A stretch of 41,018 bases of DNA, taken from assembly GCA_017996395.1 (NCBI GenBank), contig JAGOHA010000019.1:1-41018 (forward strand), read 5' to 3'. Every line of letters starts with the position of its first letter. Positions within the stretch are counted from its first letter, which is position 1. Shown piece by piece: positions 7,542-16,379 of the stretch. Under the pieces are notes generated by a model, which was not told where the DNA came from, did no database searches, and was given only the letters and a program-made list of their open reading frames with translations. Position numbers and translations under genes: made by a program. The stretch is from Acidobacteriota bacterium. Its GTDB lineage: Bacteria > Acidobacteriota > JAAYUB01.

Positions 7542-9977
7542 ATGGTGGTAAAATCATTACGTCCGATCCACCTCCGGAGGGCCGGGGCCCTGGGCATCAC
7601 TCGATTTTTCAGACACATCAAGGGACTTAGCGTCGGCATGGCGGTGGTTGTGCTGCTGGCGGTCGCTTTCTTCTTCTTCATCCGGCGCGGCGGCGACGGC
7701 GTGCCCGATTCCGGAGCCGCGGTCCTGGACCGGGAAGTCGCCAGCGACACCCGGGAGATCCGGTACGTCGAGTCGCGCGACGGGCGCCCCCTGTTCGTCA
7801 TCACCGCCCGGAAGAATGTGGCCACCCGGGGCGGTGTCAACGACCTGGAAGGGGTCACCGCCGTCTACCACGGGCCGCAGGGGGAACGCCAGGACCGCAT
7901 CGAAGCCAGGCAATGCCGCTACTCGGTGTCGGATCAGAACGTCCGCTTTCAGGGGGACGTGCGCCTCCACTCGCAGGGTTACACCGTCATCACCTCCCGG
8001 CTCGATTACAACAAGGCGCAGGAGCAGGTGGTGAACGAGGCGGACTTCCGGCTCGAGGCCCCGGGGCTCGCCGGACGGGGGCGGGGCTTCCGGGTGTCGT
8101 TGCGCGAGCGGACCTTCCGGCTCACGCAGCCGTTGGAGTTGAAATACACGCTGCCGGACGAGATGCGGGACCGCCCCGAGGGGCGGGAGGAGCACCTTGA
8201 CCTGGCGGCCGGTTCGGGCTGGATCCTCGACGAAGGCCGGACCATCCGGCTGGAGGACGGGGTGACCATGCGCAGCGCGCTTTCCCGCCTGACCGGCGCC
8301 GAGATGCTGGTCCGGCTCAACGCGGAGCACCGCGTCCAGGAGGCTGCGACTTCGGGCGCGGCGGTGTTCTCCCGCCGCGACGCGGCCGGCGAGATGGAAC
8401 TGGCCGGTGACACCGTCGTCTTCCGGCTCACCCCCGCCAACGACCGGCTGGAGTCGGTGATCGCCGACGGCCACGCGCGGCTGCGGCTGAACGGCGACGA
8501 GCTGACGGCGGCGCGAATCCGCATCGACGCGGACCCCACCGGCCGGATCAGCGCCACGCAGGCGACGGGCGGGTGCCGGTTCGCCGCCGCGCGGACCGGC
8601 CAGGAGATGACGAGTCAGAGCCTCCGGCTGGCGATCGGCCCCGACATGCAGCCGGAAACCTTGCAGCTGGACGGCGAGGCGGCGATCAGCCAGCAGGCTG
8701 AGCGGCGCGTCAACCGCCTGTCGGGCGGCCGGATCCGCATCGAATTCCAGGCCGGGGCGTCCGCCCCCGCCGTCGGCCGGATCACGATCTTCGACCGCGG
8801 CCGGGTGACCGCCACCAGCGCCGGCGGTGACGCGTATCAGGCGACCGCGGACGAACTGGTGGTGCAGTACGACGCCGAGGGCCGATTCCCGGCGCGGGCG
8901 GAGGGACGGGGCGATGGCGACTGCCAACTCCACCGCCCCGCGCAGAACGAGACGACCACCATTCAGGCCGACCGCTTCCGGGTGGATTTCTTTCCCGGCA
9001 GCGCCGATGCTTCGGCGTTCGAGGCCGACGGCGATGTCCGATTGCACCGGACGGCGGCGGGCGGTCGCTGGAGCGAGGCCACCGGCCGGTCGCTGGCCGG
9101 ATCGCTCCGGCCCAAGGAACGCAACCGAATCGACACGATGGTTCTGAAGGGCGGCGTGACCTATAAGGACCCCGAGCAGCAGGGGCGGGCGGCCGAGGCC
9201 AACCTCAAGGACGATCTGCTCCGGCTCAAGGGGGAGCCGCGATTCGAGACCGGCGGTGCCGTCACCCGCGCCGAGATCTTCGTCTATGACGTCCGGCGCC
9301 GGACGCTGGCCGGACAGGGGCCCGTGCAGACGACGATCATGCCGGGCCAGCCCGGCGCCAAGTTCGACCTGTCGGCCCTGGGAAACGGTGAGGGGAAACG
9401 GGAGCCGGTCTACCTCCACGCCAGCGGGCTGGAGGGCGATGAGGCGGCCGGGCGCCTGGTCTACCGGGGTCCCTGCCGGATGGTCCAGGGCCGGAACATC
9501 CTGACGGCCGGCCAATTCGAGCTGGAGCAGCGTGGGGGCCGTTTCAGCGCCAGAGGCAAGGTCCGGGGGATTTTCTTCACCCGGGACGGCCAGGGGAAGG
9601 AGCAGCGGTTCGAGATCACCTCCGAGCGGATGCAGTACGACCCCGAGCGTCGCGAGATCCGGTTCGAAGACCAGGTCAGGACCCGGACCGACCAGGGCGT
9701 GATGAGCGCCGACACCCTTGACGGCCTGCTCCGCGAAGGCGGCGGGTTGTCCGAGTTGGTCGCCCGCGGCAACGTCCGGCTCAATCAGCCCACCCGGGAT
9801 GCCACCGGCGACCAGCTGCGGCTGGACCTGGCCGCCGGGCTCTTCGTGCTCAGCGGCGCCCCGGCCGTCGTGGTGGACCGGGCCGAGGGCCGCACCACCC
9901 GGGGGACACAATTGACATTTCACCGGGGGGATGATAAAATCCGTGTGGATTCTGGTTCGCAACCCATTAAAAAATAA
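7542..9977 (+). CDS. Fused LptC/LptA-like lipopolysaccharide-transport protein
   Basis: 811 residues from the chosen ATG. The N-terminus is positively charged and is followed by one transmembrane helix (about residues 29-47), so the rest is periplasmic. Residues about 55-205 look like LptC (REIRYVESRDGRPLFVITA, then VRFQGDVRLHSQGYTVITS). The remainder is a long run of OstA/LptA-type beta-jellyroll repeats, with short motifs such as ARGNVRLNQ and a final LSGAPAVVV segment. In enterobacteria separate LptC and LptA of under 200 residues each precede lptB; here one protein about twice their combined length takes that place. LptB follows 12 bases after the stop. An in-frame ATG at 7638 is an alternative start but would remove the basic N-terminus. 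Confidence in the LPS-transport assignment is high from context, moderate for domain borders. Confidence 0.82.
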   Translation: MVVKSLRPIHLRRAGALGITRFFRHIKGLSVGMAVVVLLAVAFFFFIRRGGDGVPDSGAAVLDREVASDTREIRYVESRDGRPLFVITARKNVATRGGVNDLEGVTAVYHGPQGERQDRIEARQCRYSVSDQNVRFQGDVRLHSQGYTVITSRLDYNKAQEQVVNEADFRLEAPGLAGRGRGFRVSLRERTFRLTQPLELKYTLPDEMRDRPEGREEHLDLAAGSGWILDEGRTIRLEDGVTMRSALSRLTGAEMLVRLNAEHRVQEAATSGAAVFSRRDAAGEMELAGDTVVFRLTPANDRLESVIADGHARLRLNGDELTAARIRIDADPTGRISATQATGGCRFAAARTGQEMTSQSLRLAIGPDMQPETLQLDGEAAISQQAERRVNRLSGGRIRIEFQAGASAPAVGRITIFDRGRVTATSAGGDAYQATADELVVQYDAEGRFPARAEGRGDGDCQLHRPAQNETTTIQADRFRVDFFPGSADASAFEADGDVRLHRTAAGGRWSEATGRSLAGSLRPKERNRIDTMVLKGGVTYKDPEQQGRAAEANLKDDLLRLKGEPRFETGGAVTRAEIFVYDVRRRTLAGQGPVQTTIMPGQPGAKFDLSALGNGEGKREPVYLHASGLEGDEAAGRLVYRGPCRMVQGRNILTAGQFELEQRGGRFSARGKVRGIFFTRDGQGKEQRFEITSERMQYDPERREIRFEDQVRTRTDQGVMSADTLDGLLREGGGLSELVARGNVRLNQPTRDATGDQLRLDLAAGLFVLSGAPAVVVDRAEGRTTRGTQLTFHRGDDKIRVDSGSQPIKK
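7546..7554 (+). promoter_or_regulatory. Possible extended -10 element at the start of the lpt-rpoN-pts cluster
   Basis: The sequence TGGTAAAAT fits TGn plus a near-consensus -10. It overlaps the first codons of the chosen LptC/A start, so if it is used, translation would begin at the later ATG (7638). No clear -35 is seen. The 174-base gap to the divergent GTPase gene otherwise shows no strong promoter. Confidence 0.25.
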
Positions 9978-9989
9978 TAAGTTATCAGC

Positions 9990-10715
9990 ATGCCCCAACT
10001 TCGGACCGAACAGATCACCAAGTCGTACCGTGGCCGTCAGGTGCTCAAGAGCATCGACCTGGAGATCAACGACCGCGAGATCGTCGGATTGCTGGGACCG
10101 AACGGCGCGGGTAAAACCACCACGTTTTACATTGTCGTCGGCCTGACTCATCCCGACTCCGGGCGGGTGTTCTACAACGACGAGGACATCCTGGATATGC
10201 CCATGTACCTGCGAGCCCAGAAGGGGATCAGCTACCTGCCCCAGGAGCCGTCCGTTTTCCGCAAGTTGACCGTCGAGGAGAACCTCCTGGCCATCGCCGA
10301 AACCCTCAATCTCACCGCCAGCCAGGAGGAGAAGCTCGCCAACGACCTGCTGCAGGAGTTCGGCATCGCCCACTTGCGCAAGAACAAGGCGTACACCCTC
10401 TCGGGCGGCGAGCGCCGCCGCGTGGAGATCGCCCGCTGCCTCCTGCTGAAGCCGTCGTTCATCCTCCTGGATGAGCCCTTCGCCGGTATCGACCCGCTGG
10501 CCGTCATCGACATACAGAAGCTGATCGTGCACCTCAAGTCCCGGGGCATCGGCGTCGTGATCACCGATCACAACGTCCGCGAAACGCTCCGGATCACCGA
10601 CCGCGCCTACATCATCCACGAGGGCCGGATCTTCCGGAACGGCACGCCGCAGGAGCTGGCGGCGGACGAGGAAGTCCGCCGCGTCTACCTCGGCGAGCAC
10701 TTCCAACTGCTCTGA
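9990..10715 (+). CDS. lptB: LPS export ABC transporter ATP-binding protein LptB
   Basis: 241 residues, full length. It powers extraction of lipopolysaccharide from the inner membrane together with LptF/LptG, which are not encoded in this window. Visible motifs: Walker [10 protein letters not shown] (36-44), Q-loop Q85 in YLPQEPS, signature LSGGE (137-141), Walker B FILLDEP with D161-E162, and switch His H194 in [10 protein letters not shown]. The [13 protein letters not shown] segment after the Q-loop is typical of LptB. It lies 12 bases after the LptC/A fusion and upstream of rpoN, the conserved order lptA-lptB-rpoN-hpf seen in many Proteobacteria. No strong Shine-Dalgarno is visible, so it may rely on re-initiation. 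Confidence 0.96.
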   Translation: MPQLRTEQITKSYRGRQVLKSIDLEINDREIVGLLGPNGAGKTTTFYIVVGLTHPDSGRVFYNDEDILDMPMYLRAQKGISYLPQEPSVFRKLTVEENLLAIAETLNLTASQEEKLANDLLQEFGIAHLRKNKAYTLSGGERRRVEIARCLLLKPSFILLDEPFAGIDPLAVIDIQKLIVHLKSRGIGVVITDHNVRETLRITDRAYIIHEGRIFRNGTPQELAADEEVRRVYLGEHFQLL

Positions 10716-10747
10716 CGCCGGCGTGGTTCCCCGCCCGCCCGCACATC

Positions 10748-10756
10748 TGTTATAAT
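10748..10756 (+). promoter_or_regulatory. Extended -10 promoter upstream of rpoN
   Basis: TGTTATAAT is a perfect TGn plus TATAAT element in the 69-base lptB-rpoN gap. The upstream sequence has no recognisable -35. The predicted start near 10763 gives a leader of about 20 bases before the rpoN ATG. It would allow rpoN and the phosphorelay genes to be expressed apart from the lpt genes. Confidence 0.55.
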
Positions 10757-10784
10757 GGGTCCAGAGTGACGGTTTAACGAACGC

Positions 10785-12230
10785 ATGGTGAATAAGAATC
10801 CCTACCTCCGCCAGAGCCTGCGGATCGCCCCCATTCAGAAGCTGACCCTCACCCCGGCCCTGCTCCAGAAGATCGAGCTGCTCACGCTGCCGCACCTGGA
10901 GCTCAGCGAATTCATCAAGAACGAGCTGCTGGAAAACCCGTTTCTGGACGAGACGGCCGACGACGCCGCGGAGAGGCCGCGTGTGGACGGGCCCCCGGCG
11001 GCCGCGGCGTCTGAGGCCGAGGATACCGAAGAACCGGGCCGCGACTCCTTCGACGACGTCGAGATGGACAGCTACTTCCAGGAGTATCTGTCGCCCGGCT
11101 TCAAAACCGCGGAGTACGAGCATTACGAGCGGCCGGAGTACGATACCTTCGCCGTCCGACCGATCTCGTTCTACGAGCATCTGAACTGGCAGCTGAACCT
11201 GGTCGAGACGCGGCCGGAGGTGGAGCGGGCGGCGCGGGAGATCATCGGCAACGTGGGGGAGGACGGCTACCTGCAGGTGGGCCTGGATGAGATCGCCGTT
11301 GCGGCCGACGTCGGGGAGGCCGACGCCGCCGAAGCTCTGACCCTGGTCCAGGGCTTCGATCCGCCGGGCATCGGCGCCCGGGACCTGCGGGAATGCCTCC
11401 TCATCCAGCTGCGCTACTGGGAGGAATCCGACACCCTGGCCTACCGGGTGCTGGAGCGTCACGCCGGGCTCGTGGAGGCCGGCCAGCTGGACCAGATCGC
11501 CGAACTCGAAGGCTGTCCGCCGGCTGAGGTGGAGGCGGCGGTGGCGCGCATCCGCCACCTCAACCCCAAGCCCGGCCTGCAGCACCAGCCGGACAGCACC
11601 ATCTACATCCAGCCGGACGTCTATATCCACAAGGTGGGCAGCAACTATGTGATCACCCTCAACGAGGACGGTCTGCCCCGCCTTCACATCAACGCCTATT
11701 ACCGCCGCATCCTCGAGAGCGGGCAGGCCAACCGCGAGGACAAGCGGTTCATCCGGGAGAAATTTCGCAGCGCCATCGAGCTCATCCGCAACCTGGATCA
11801 CCGCCGGCGCACCATCTACCGCGTCTGCGAGATCATCATCGAGCGGCAGCGCGATTTTCTCGACAACGGCATCGCCCATCTCCGGCCGATGCTGCTCAAG
11901 GATGTCGCCGAGCAGCTGGGGCTGCACACGTCCACCGTCAGCCGCGCCGTGACCAACAAGTGGGTGCACTGCCCCCAGGGCATCCTGGAGCTTCGCCAGT
12001 TTTTCACCCTGGGCTTCAAAACGGACGCGGGCGACGACATATCGGTCCACATTCTGAAGGAGAAAATCCGGGATCTCATCGGGAAGGAAAATCCCGACCG
12101 GCCGCTGTCCGATAACGATCTGACCGACATCCTCAACCGGAACGGCATCGAGATAAAGCGCCGGACCGTGGCCAAGTACCGCGAGGAGATGGGCCTGCCC
12201 AACTCCCGCTCTCGACGACGGAAAAACTAA
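10785..12230 (+). CDS. rpoN: RNA polymerase sigma-54 factor RpoN
   Basis: 481 residues, the usual length. Region I is the N-terminal activator-interacting segment (LRIAPIQKLTLTPALLQKIE then LLENPFLDE), followed by an acidic linker (about residues 50-105), the core-binding region, the central HTH region (HTSTVSRAVTNKWV) and the RpoN box RRTVAKYREEMG at about 459-470. Sigma-54 directs core polymerase to -24/-12 promoters and needs AAA+ activators, none of which is encoded here. It follows lptB and precedes hpf (13-base gap), the conserved neighbourhood. An extended -10 promoter lies immediately upstream. All functional regions appear intact. Confidence 0.97.
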   Translation: MVNKNPYLRQSLRIAPIQKLTLTPALLQKIELLTLPHLELSEFIKNELLENPFLDETADDAAERPRVDGPPAAAASEAEDTEEPGRDSFDDVEMDSYFQEYLSPGFKTAEYEHYERPEYDTFAVRPISFYEHLNWQLNLVETRPEVERAAREIIGNVGEDGYLQVGLDEIAVAADVGEADAAEALTLVQGFDPPGIGARDLRECLLIQLRYWEESDTLAYRVLERHAGLVEAGQLDQIAELEGCPPAEVEAAVARIRHLNPKPGLQHQPDSTIYIQPDVYIHKVGSNYVITLNEDGLPRLHINAYYRRILESGQANREDKRFIREKFRSAIELIRNLDHRRRTIYRVCEIIIERQRDFLDNGIAHLRPMLLKDVAEQLGLHTSTVSRAVTNKWVHCPQGILELRQFFTLGFKTDAGDDISVHILKEKIRDLIGKENPDRPLSDNDLTDILNRNGIEIKRRTVAKYREEMGLPNSRSRRRKN

Positions 12231-12243
12231 GCAAGGAGGAGCC

Positions 12244-12789
12244 ATGAACATCGAAATCACCGGCCGCCACATCGAGATCACCCCCCCCATCCGCGAACAC
12301 GTGCAGAAGCATGTCAACAAGTTCACCAAGCTAGTGGGTGGCGAGTGCGATTTCCATTTTGTGCTCACCGTCGAGAAACACCGTCAGATCGCCGAGGGGG
12401 TGCTCAACACCCGGCACGGCACGTTCACCGCCACCGAAGAGTCCAAGGATCTGTACGCTTCCATCGGCACGGTGGTGGAAAAACTGGAAAAACAGATCCG
12501 CCGCTTCAAGGACCGGCGGAAGGATATCGCCCGCGGCACCGGCAAGGAGGAGCTCCACGAGCGGCTGGTGCACCGCTCCATCACGGACCTCGGCAGCCCG
12601 GCGGTCCTGGCGGAGAATCCGCAGGTGGTAGAGCTGGAGCTCAATCCCCGACCCATGGCCGTCGACGAGGCGATCCTGGAGCTGCGGGAGTCAGGCGGCA
12701 GCTTCGTGGTGTTCTACAACGCCCAGTCGGAGCAGATCAATGTGCTGTACCGTCGCAGCGACGGCAATTTCGGACTGATCCGCCCGTAA
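12244..12789 (+). CDS. hpf: Long-form ribosome hibernation promoting factor
   Basis: 181 residues, matching long HPF rather than the roughly 95-residue short form. Residues 1-100 are the S30AE/YfiA ribosome-binding domain (MNIEITGRHIEITPPIREHV and KLEKQIRRFKDRRKD). Residues about 125-181 are the C-terminal dimerisation domain (PMAVDEAILELRESGGSFVVF to VLYRRSDGNFGLIRP). Long HPF dimerises 70S ribosomes into inactive 100S particles in stationary phase. A strong AAGGAGG sits five to twelve bases ahead of the ATG, 13 bases after rpoN. Position between rpoN and the phosphorelay genes is the conserved one. Confidence 0.96.
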   Translation: MNIEITGRHIEITPPIREHVQKHVNKFTKLVGGECDFHFVLTVEKHRQIAEGVLNTRHGTFTATEESKDLYASIGTVVEKLEKQIRRFKDRRKDIARGTGKEELHERLVHRSITDLGSPAVLAENPQVVELELNPRPMAVDEAILELRESGGSFVVFYNAQSEQINVLYRRSDGNFGLIRP

Positions 12790-12804
12790 TCCGGTCAGCC
12801 GGCC

Positions 12805-13788
12805 ATGGAGGACCACGTCACCCCGACCCAGTCGCCCGCTTTGACGGTGGGTGAATTTCTCGAGAAGAACCGGTCGTTTGTCCGGCTGGACCCGGGCTCG
12901 GATCCAGCCCTGCTGACGCGGCGCATCACCAAAAAGCGCCTGCAGAAACTCGGCATGGCCCTGGCCGGCTTCACCGAATATATCCAGGACGGACGGATCT
13001 ATGTGTTCGGAAACACCGAGGACAGCTACTGCAAGTCCCGGCCGATCGACCAGCTTCGCGAGGTGATCGCGAAGCTGGCGCCCCGCCTGAACACCGCCCT
13101 CTTGGTCACCCAGGGGTTGGCCCTGCCGCCGGCCCTGGCCGAGTTCGCCCGGTCGCAGAACCTGCCCGTCCTGCTCACCGAGCTGGACAGCTCCACGGCG
13201 ATCTACCGGTTCACCGAATTTCTGGAAATCGAGCTGTCGCCGCGGATGATCCTGCACGGATTGCTGATGGACGTCTACGGCCTGGGCGTGCTCATCGGCG
13301 GCGAAAGCGGCATCGGCAAGAGCGAGTGCGCGCTGGAGCTGATCCTCCGCGGCCACCGTCTGGTGGCTGACGACGTGGTGGACCTGCGCAACGTGGGCGG
13401 CAAGCACCTCATCGGCGAGTCGCCGCCGCCGGTGCAGAATCTGCTCGAGTTGCGGGGCATCGGCATCCTCAATGTGCGCGAGATGTACGGTATCTCGGCG
13501 GTCAGCCGGATGAAAGAGGTGATCTTCTACATCCAGCTGGAACGCTGGCACCCCCAGAAAGAGTACGACCGCCTCGGCTTCTCCTGGCAGCGGCGGGAGG
13601 TTTTCGGCGTCGAACTCCCCAGCATGAGCATCCCGGTGGCGCCGGGCCGCAACCTGTCGGTGCTGGTGGAGGTGGCTTGCCGCGTCTTCCTGATGCGCTC
13701 CAGCGGGCAGCATCCCATGGGCGACTTGCACCGGACACTGATGGATCCCAACGCATCATCGGCTGGAGCCGAGGAGGTGACGCCATGA
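12805..13788 (+). CDS. hprK: HPr kinase/phosphorylase
   Basis: 327 residues. The enzyme phosphorylates and dephosphorylates the regulatory serine of HPr in response to ATP/PPi and metabolites. The N-terminal domain (about 1-135) is followed by the catalytic domain: H151 in LHGLLMDVYGLGVL, P-loop GGESGIGKS at 165-173, VADDVVDL near 188-194, and the signature ELRGIGILNVREMYG at about 215-229. The C-terminal helix (LMRSSGQHPMG) is present. The target HPr is encoded two genes downstream and keeps the expected serine. Its stop codon overlaps the EIIA start (ATGA), and GAGGAGGTG within its last codons serves as the EIIA ribosome binding site. The start has no strong Shine-Dalgarno. Confidence 0.95.
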   Translation: MEDHVTPTQSPALTVGEFLEKNRSFVRLDPGSDPALLTRRITKKRLQKLGMALAGFTEYIQDGRIYVFGNTEDSYCKSRPIDQLREVIAKLAPRLNTALLVTQGLALPPALAEFARSQNLPVLLTELDSSTAIYRFTEFLEIELSPRMILHGLLMDVYGLGVLIGGESGIGKSECALELILRGHRLVADDVVDLRNVGGKHLIGESPPPVQNLLELRGIGILNVREMYGISAVSRMKEVIFYIQLERWHPQKEYDRLGFSWQRREVFGVELPSMSIPVAPGRNLSVLVEVACRVFLMRSSGQHPMGDLHRTLMDPNASSAGAEEVTP

Positions 13789-14186
13789 TCAGCTGTGTGG
13801 TGGTGACGCACGGCCAGCTGGCCAGCGAGCTGGTGGCGGCGGCCGAGATGATCGTGGGCGAGATCGAGCACATCATTCCCGTCTGCATCGGATGGCACGA
13901 TGACGTCAGCGAGGCCCGGGAGGAGATCGCCAAAATCCTCGGCACCCTCGATGCCACCCAGGGGATTCTCATCCTCACCGACATGTTCGGCGGGACGCCG
14001 TCCAACCTGGCCATTTCGTTCATGGACCAGTACCGGGTGGAGGTGATCACCGGCGTCAACCTGCCCATGATCATCAAGGCGGCCAGCCAGGCGGACGGCG
14101 AGACCGCCGCCTCGCTGGCCCAGAAGATCTGCGAGAAAGGCAAATCGAACATCACGGTGGCCTCCCAGTTCCTCGCCGAGTCGTGA
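13785..14186 (+). CDS. PTS EIIA component, mannose family
   Basis: 133 residues, a stand-alone EIIA-Man domain. The phospho-acceptor is H9 in VVVTHGQLA, and the conserved TDMFGGTPSN loop is near residues 64-73. In sugar-transporting systems EIIA-Man passes phosphate to EIIB, but no EIIB, EIIC or EIID gene is present here. The protein is therefore more likely the end point of a regulatory phosphorelay, as seen in other bacteria with an incomplete PTS. The start at 13785 is fixed by GAGGAGG six to twelve bases upstream and by the ATGA overlap with hprK. The longer in-frame extension back to 13677 is only a shadow of hprK. Confidence 0.93.
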   Translation: MISCVVVTHGQLASELVAAAEMIVGEIEHIIPVCIGWHDDVSEAREEIAKILGTLDATQGILILTDMFGGTPSNLAISFMDQYRVEVITGVNLPMIIKAASQADGETAASLAQKICEKGKSNITVASQFLAES

Positions 14187-14208
14187 GCGGCGCGCAGGCT
14201 GTCTTCAC

Positions 14209-14228
14209 CGGCCGGGCCCTTCCGGCCG
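14209..14228 (+). other. Short hairpin in the EIIA-HPr gap
   Basis: A perfect 7-bp stem (CGGCCGG with CCGGCCG) encloses a 6-base loop in the 103-base gap between the EIIA and HPr genes. There is no T-tract, so it is not a clear terminator; it may be an mRNA-stability element or chance in GC-rich DNA. Confidence 0.25.
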
Positions 14229-14289
14229 CGGCCGCGCCGAGCGCTTGCCCCCGGGTGTACAATACCGCCTTTGCGGGAACGGAACACGC

Positions 14290-14574
14290 ATGGTGCAAAA
14301 AGTGCTGACGGTGAACAATCCGCTGGGCATCCATGCCCGCGCCGCCGCCCGCCTGGTGGCCGCCGCCTCCCGCTTCCAATCACGGGTCTACCTGGCTCGG
14401 CCGGACCGGCAGGAGCAGATCGACGGCAAGAGCATCCTGGGCATCCTCATGCTGGCCGCCTCCCGGGGCTCCCGGCTCCGGGTGACCGTGACGGGTGAAG
14501 ACGAGGCGGCGGCGATGGCCGAGATCGAGCGCCTGTTCGCGAACGCATTCGACGAAGGGATGGAATCGCCATGA
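14290..14574 (+). CDS. Phosphocarrier protein HPr
   Basis: 94 residues. The catalytic phospho-His is H15 in PLGIHARAA, and S48 in DGKSILGILML is the counterpart of Ser46, the site modified by HPr kinase. Both are intact, so the protein can be phosphorylated by enzyme I on His and by HprK on Ser. It accepts phosphate from the enzyme I encoded immediately downstream and can pass it to EIIA-Man. The gene overlaps ptsI by ATGA. The start at 14290 fits the family N-terminus; the in-frame upstream extension to 14245 has no homologous residues. Confidence 0.94.
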   Translation: MVQKVLTVNNPLGIHARAAARLVAAASRFQSRVYLARPDRQEQIDGKSILGILMLAASRGSRLRVTVTGEDEAAAMAEIERLFANAFDEGMESP

Positions 14575-16349
14575 AGGAACTGATGGGACAGGGCGTGTCG
14601 CCGGGCATCGCCATGGGCCACGCGGTGAAGGTGGACCCCGGCCTCCCGCCCGTCTTCAAGATCCGCCTTCGGCCGGACGACATTCCGGCCGAGCTGCGGC
14701 GGTTCGACGAAGCGGTCGCCCGCACCACCGCCCAACTGCAGCAGGTTGAGGCGATGCTTGATCGCGAGCTGGGGCGCCAGCATTCGGCAATGATCGGCGC
14801 GCATATCCTCATCCTGCAGGACGACCACTTCAGCGGGGCCATCCGGCACCGCATCGCCGCCGACGCGGTGAACGCCGAGTGGGCGGTGAAGGTGGTGTCC
14901 GAGCACCTGCAGACGGTGTACGTCGGGCTCCGGGACGCCTATCTCCGCGAGAAGCTCCACGACATCGCCGACATCGCCGACCGCCTGCTGCACAACATCG
15001 CCGGGCGGACCCCTAACGGCAACACCAAGCAGTACGATGACGTGATCGTGATCTGTCCGGAGATCAGCCTGTCGCTGTTCAGCGAGGTCAACCTCAGGCA
15101 CCTGAAGGGATTCGCCGTGGATTTCGGCGGCTGGACATCCCACACCAGCATCATCGCCCGTTCGCTGAACATTCCGGCGGTGACCCACCTCAAGGCGGTC
15201 TCGGCGGAGGTGCACACCGGCGACTTTCTCATCGTCGACGGCAGCGCCGGCACGGTGGTGGTCAATCCGAACCGCGAGACCATCGAACGGTTCCGCAACC
15301 GGCAGGGACAGCCGGCCGGCGAGGCCAGCGGCCCCCATTGCCTCCTGGAAGCGCGGGCCAATGACGAGCCGCCATCGACCCCGGCACTCGGCGCCCTGTA
15401 CATCAACGCCGAGCTCCCGCAGGATCTCGACGACTACGCCGGGTTGGGTGTTGCCGGAGTGGGGCTGTTCCGTTCGGAGTTCCTGTACCTGGGCCGTTCG
15501 CTGGACGCCATCACCGTCGCCGAGCATGAGTCGGTCTACCGCCGTCTGGCTGAGCAGGCATACCCGGCCACCGCCAACATCCGCACGTTCGACCTGGGCG
15601 CGGACAAGATTCCCCAGCTCCGCGAGCAGTTCCACGAGACCAATCCGGCCCTGGGCATGCGCGGCATTCGGCTCAGCATCTTTTTACAGGACGCGTTCCG
15701 GCGGCAGCTCGAAGGGGTCCTCCGCGCCAACGACCGGGGCAACCTGCGCCTGACTTTTCCGTTCGTCTCCAGCGTGGACGAGGTGTGCACCGCCAAGGCG
15801 ATCCTCGCCGACGTCGCCGCGAAGGCGGACCTCCAGCACCGTCTCCCCCTTCCCCTCGGCGTGATGCTGGAGATCCCCAGCACCATCTTCATCATCGACG
15901 CCCTGGCCGAGGAGGTGGATTTCTTCGCCCTCGGCACCAACGACCTGGTGCAGTACACTGTCGCCCACGACCGCAATGCAAGCCCTGATGCGTCCATTTT
16001 TTCGCCGGCGCATCCGGCCGTGCGGCGGGGGCTGGAAATGATCTTCGCGGGCGTGCGGGACAAGGGGAAGGAGGTCATTTGCTGTGGCGAGATGGCCGCC
16101 CACCCGTTCTTCCTGCTTCTGCTGCTGGCGGTGGGATTCCGGGGATTCAGTGTGAACAAGCCCGCGCTGCCGCTGGCCCGCTACGTGCTCCGGAATGTGG
16201 ATGAGACGGCCCTGGCCCGCTTCCATGCGGAACTGTCCAAGCTGAGCACCCTGGACGCCATCGGGCGCCTGTTTCTGGAACGGTTGCCCGAGTTTTTCCC
16301 CCGGCCGTTCGCCGACACGCTTCTCGAGCTCTTCCGGCTGCACGTCTGA
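14571..16349 (+). CDS. ptsI: Phosphoenolpyruvate-protein phosphotransferase (enzyme I)
   Basis: 592 residues, slightly longer than the typical 570-575. Enzyme I takes phosphate from PEP and transfers it to HPr. The N-terminal HPr-binding domain carries the active histidine H191 in GGWTSHTSI. The C-terminal PEP-binding barrel shows NPALGMRGIR, MLEIPSTIF, FALGTNDLVQY and the catalytic Cys in CCGEMA. All catalytic elements are present. It overlaps the HPr gene by four bases and ends the plus-strand cluster; only 30 bases separate it from the convergent peroxidase gene, with no visible terminator. With no permease genes nearby it probably feeds a regulatory relay. Confidence 0.96.
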   Translation: MKELMGQGVSPGIAMGHAVKVDPGLPPVFKIRLRPDDIPAELRRFDEAVARTTAQLQQVEAMLDRELGRQHSAMIGAHILILQDDHFSGAIRHRIAADAVNAEWAVKVVSEHLQTVYVGLRDAYLREKLHDIADIADRLLHNIAGRTPNGNTKQYDDVIVICPEISLSLFSEVNLRHLKGFAVDFGGWTSHTSIIARSLNIPAVTHLKAVSAEVHTGDFLIVDGSAGTVVVNPNRETIERFRNRQGQPAGEASGPHCLLEARANDEPPSTPALGALYINAELPQDLDDYAGLGVAGVGLFRSEFLYLGRSLDAITVAEHESVYRRLAEQAYPATANIRTFDLGADKIPQLREQFHETNPALGMRGIRLSIFLQDAFRRQLEGVLRANDRGNLRLTFPFVSSVDEVCTAKAILADVAAKADLQHRLPLPLGVMLEIPSTIFIIDALAEEVDFFALGTNDLVQYTVAHDRNASPDASIFSPAHPAVRRGLEMIFAGVRDKGKEVICCGEMAAHPFFLLLLLAVGFRGFSVNKPALPLARYVLRNVDETALARFHAELSKLSTLDAIGRLFLERLPEFFPRPFADTLLELFRLHV

Positions 16350-16379
16350 CGGCGGCTCGGTCCACTCCCATCCCGGACC

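Noticed and set aside
7557..12368. A very long minus-strand open frame (about 1600 codons) opposite the lpt-rpoN genes
   Set aside because: It is antisense to three well-supported genes, its translation is low-complexity and matches no family, and stop codons are rare in GC-rich antisense frames.
12805..13788. Alternative reading of HPr kinase as a general P-loop kinase
   Set aside because: The conserved His before the P-loop, the ELRGIGILNVREMYG signature and the adjacent HPr gene fix it as HPr kinase/phosphorylase.
14245..14263. Promoter ahead of the HPr gene (TTGCCC and TACAAT)
   Set aside because: The two hexamers are only seven bases apart, and no -35 exists at 16-18 bases.
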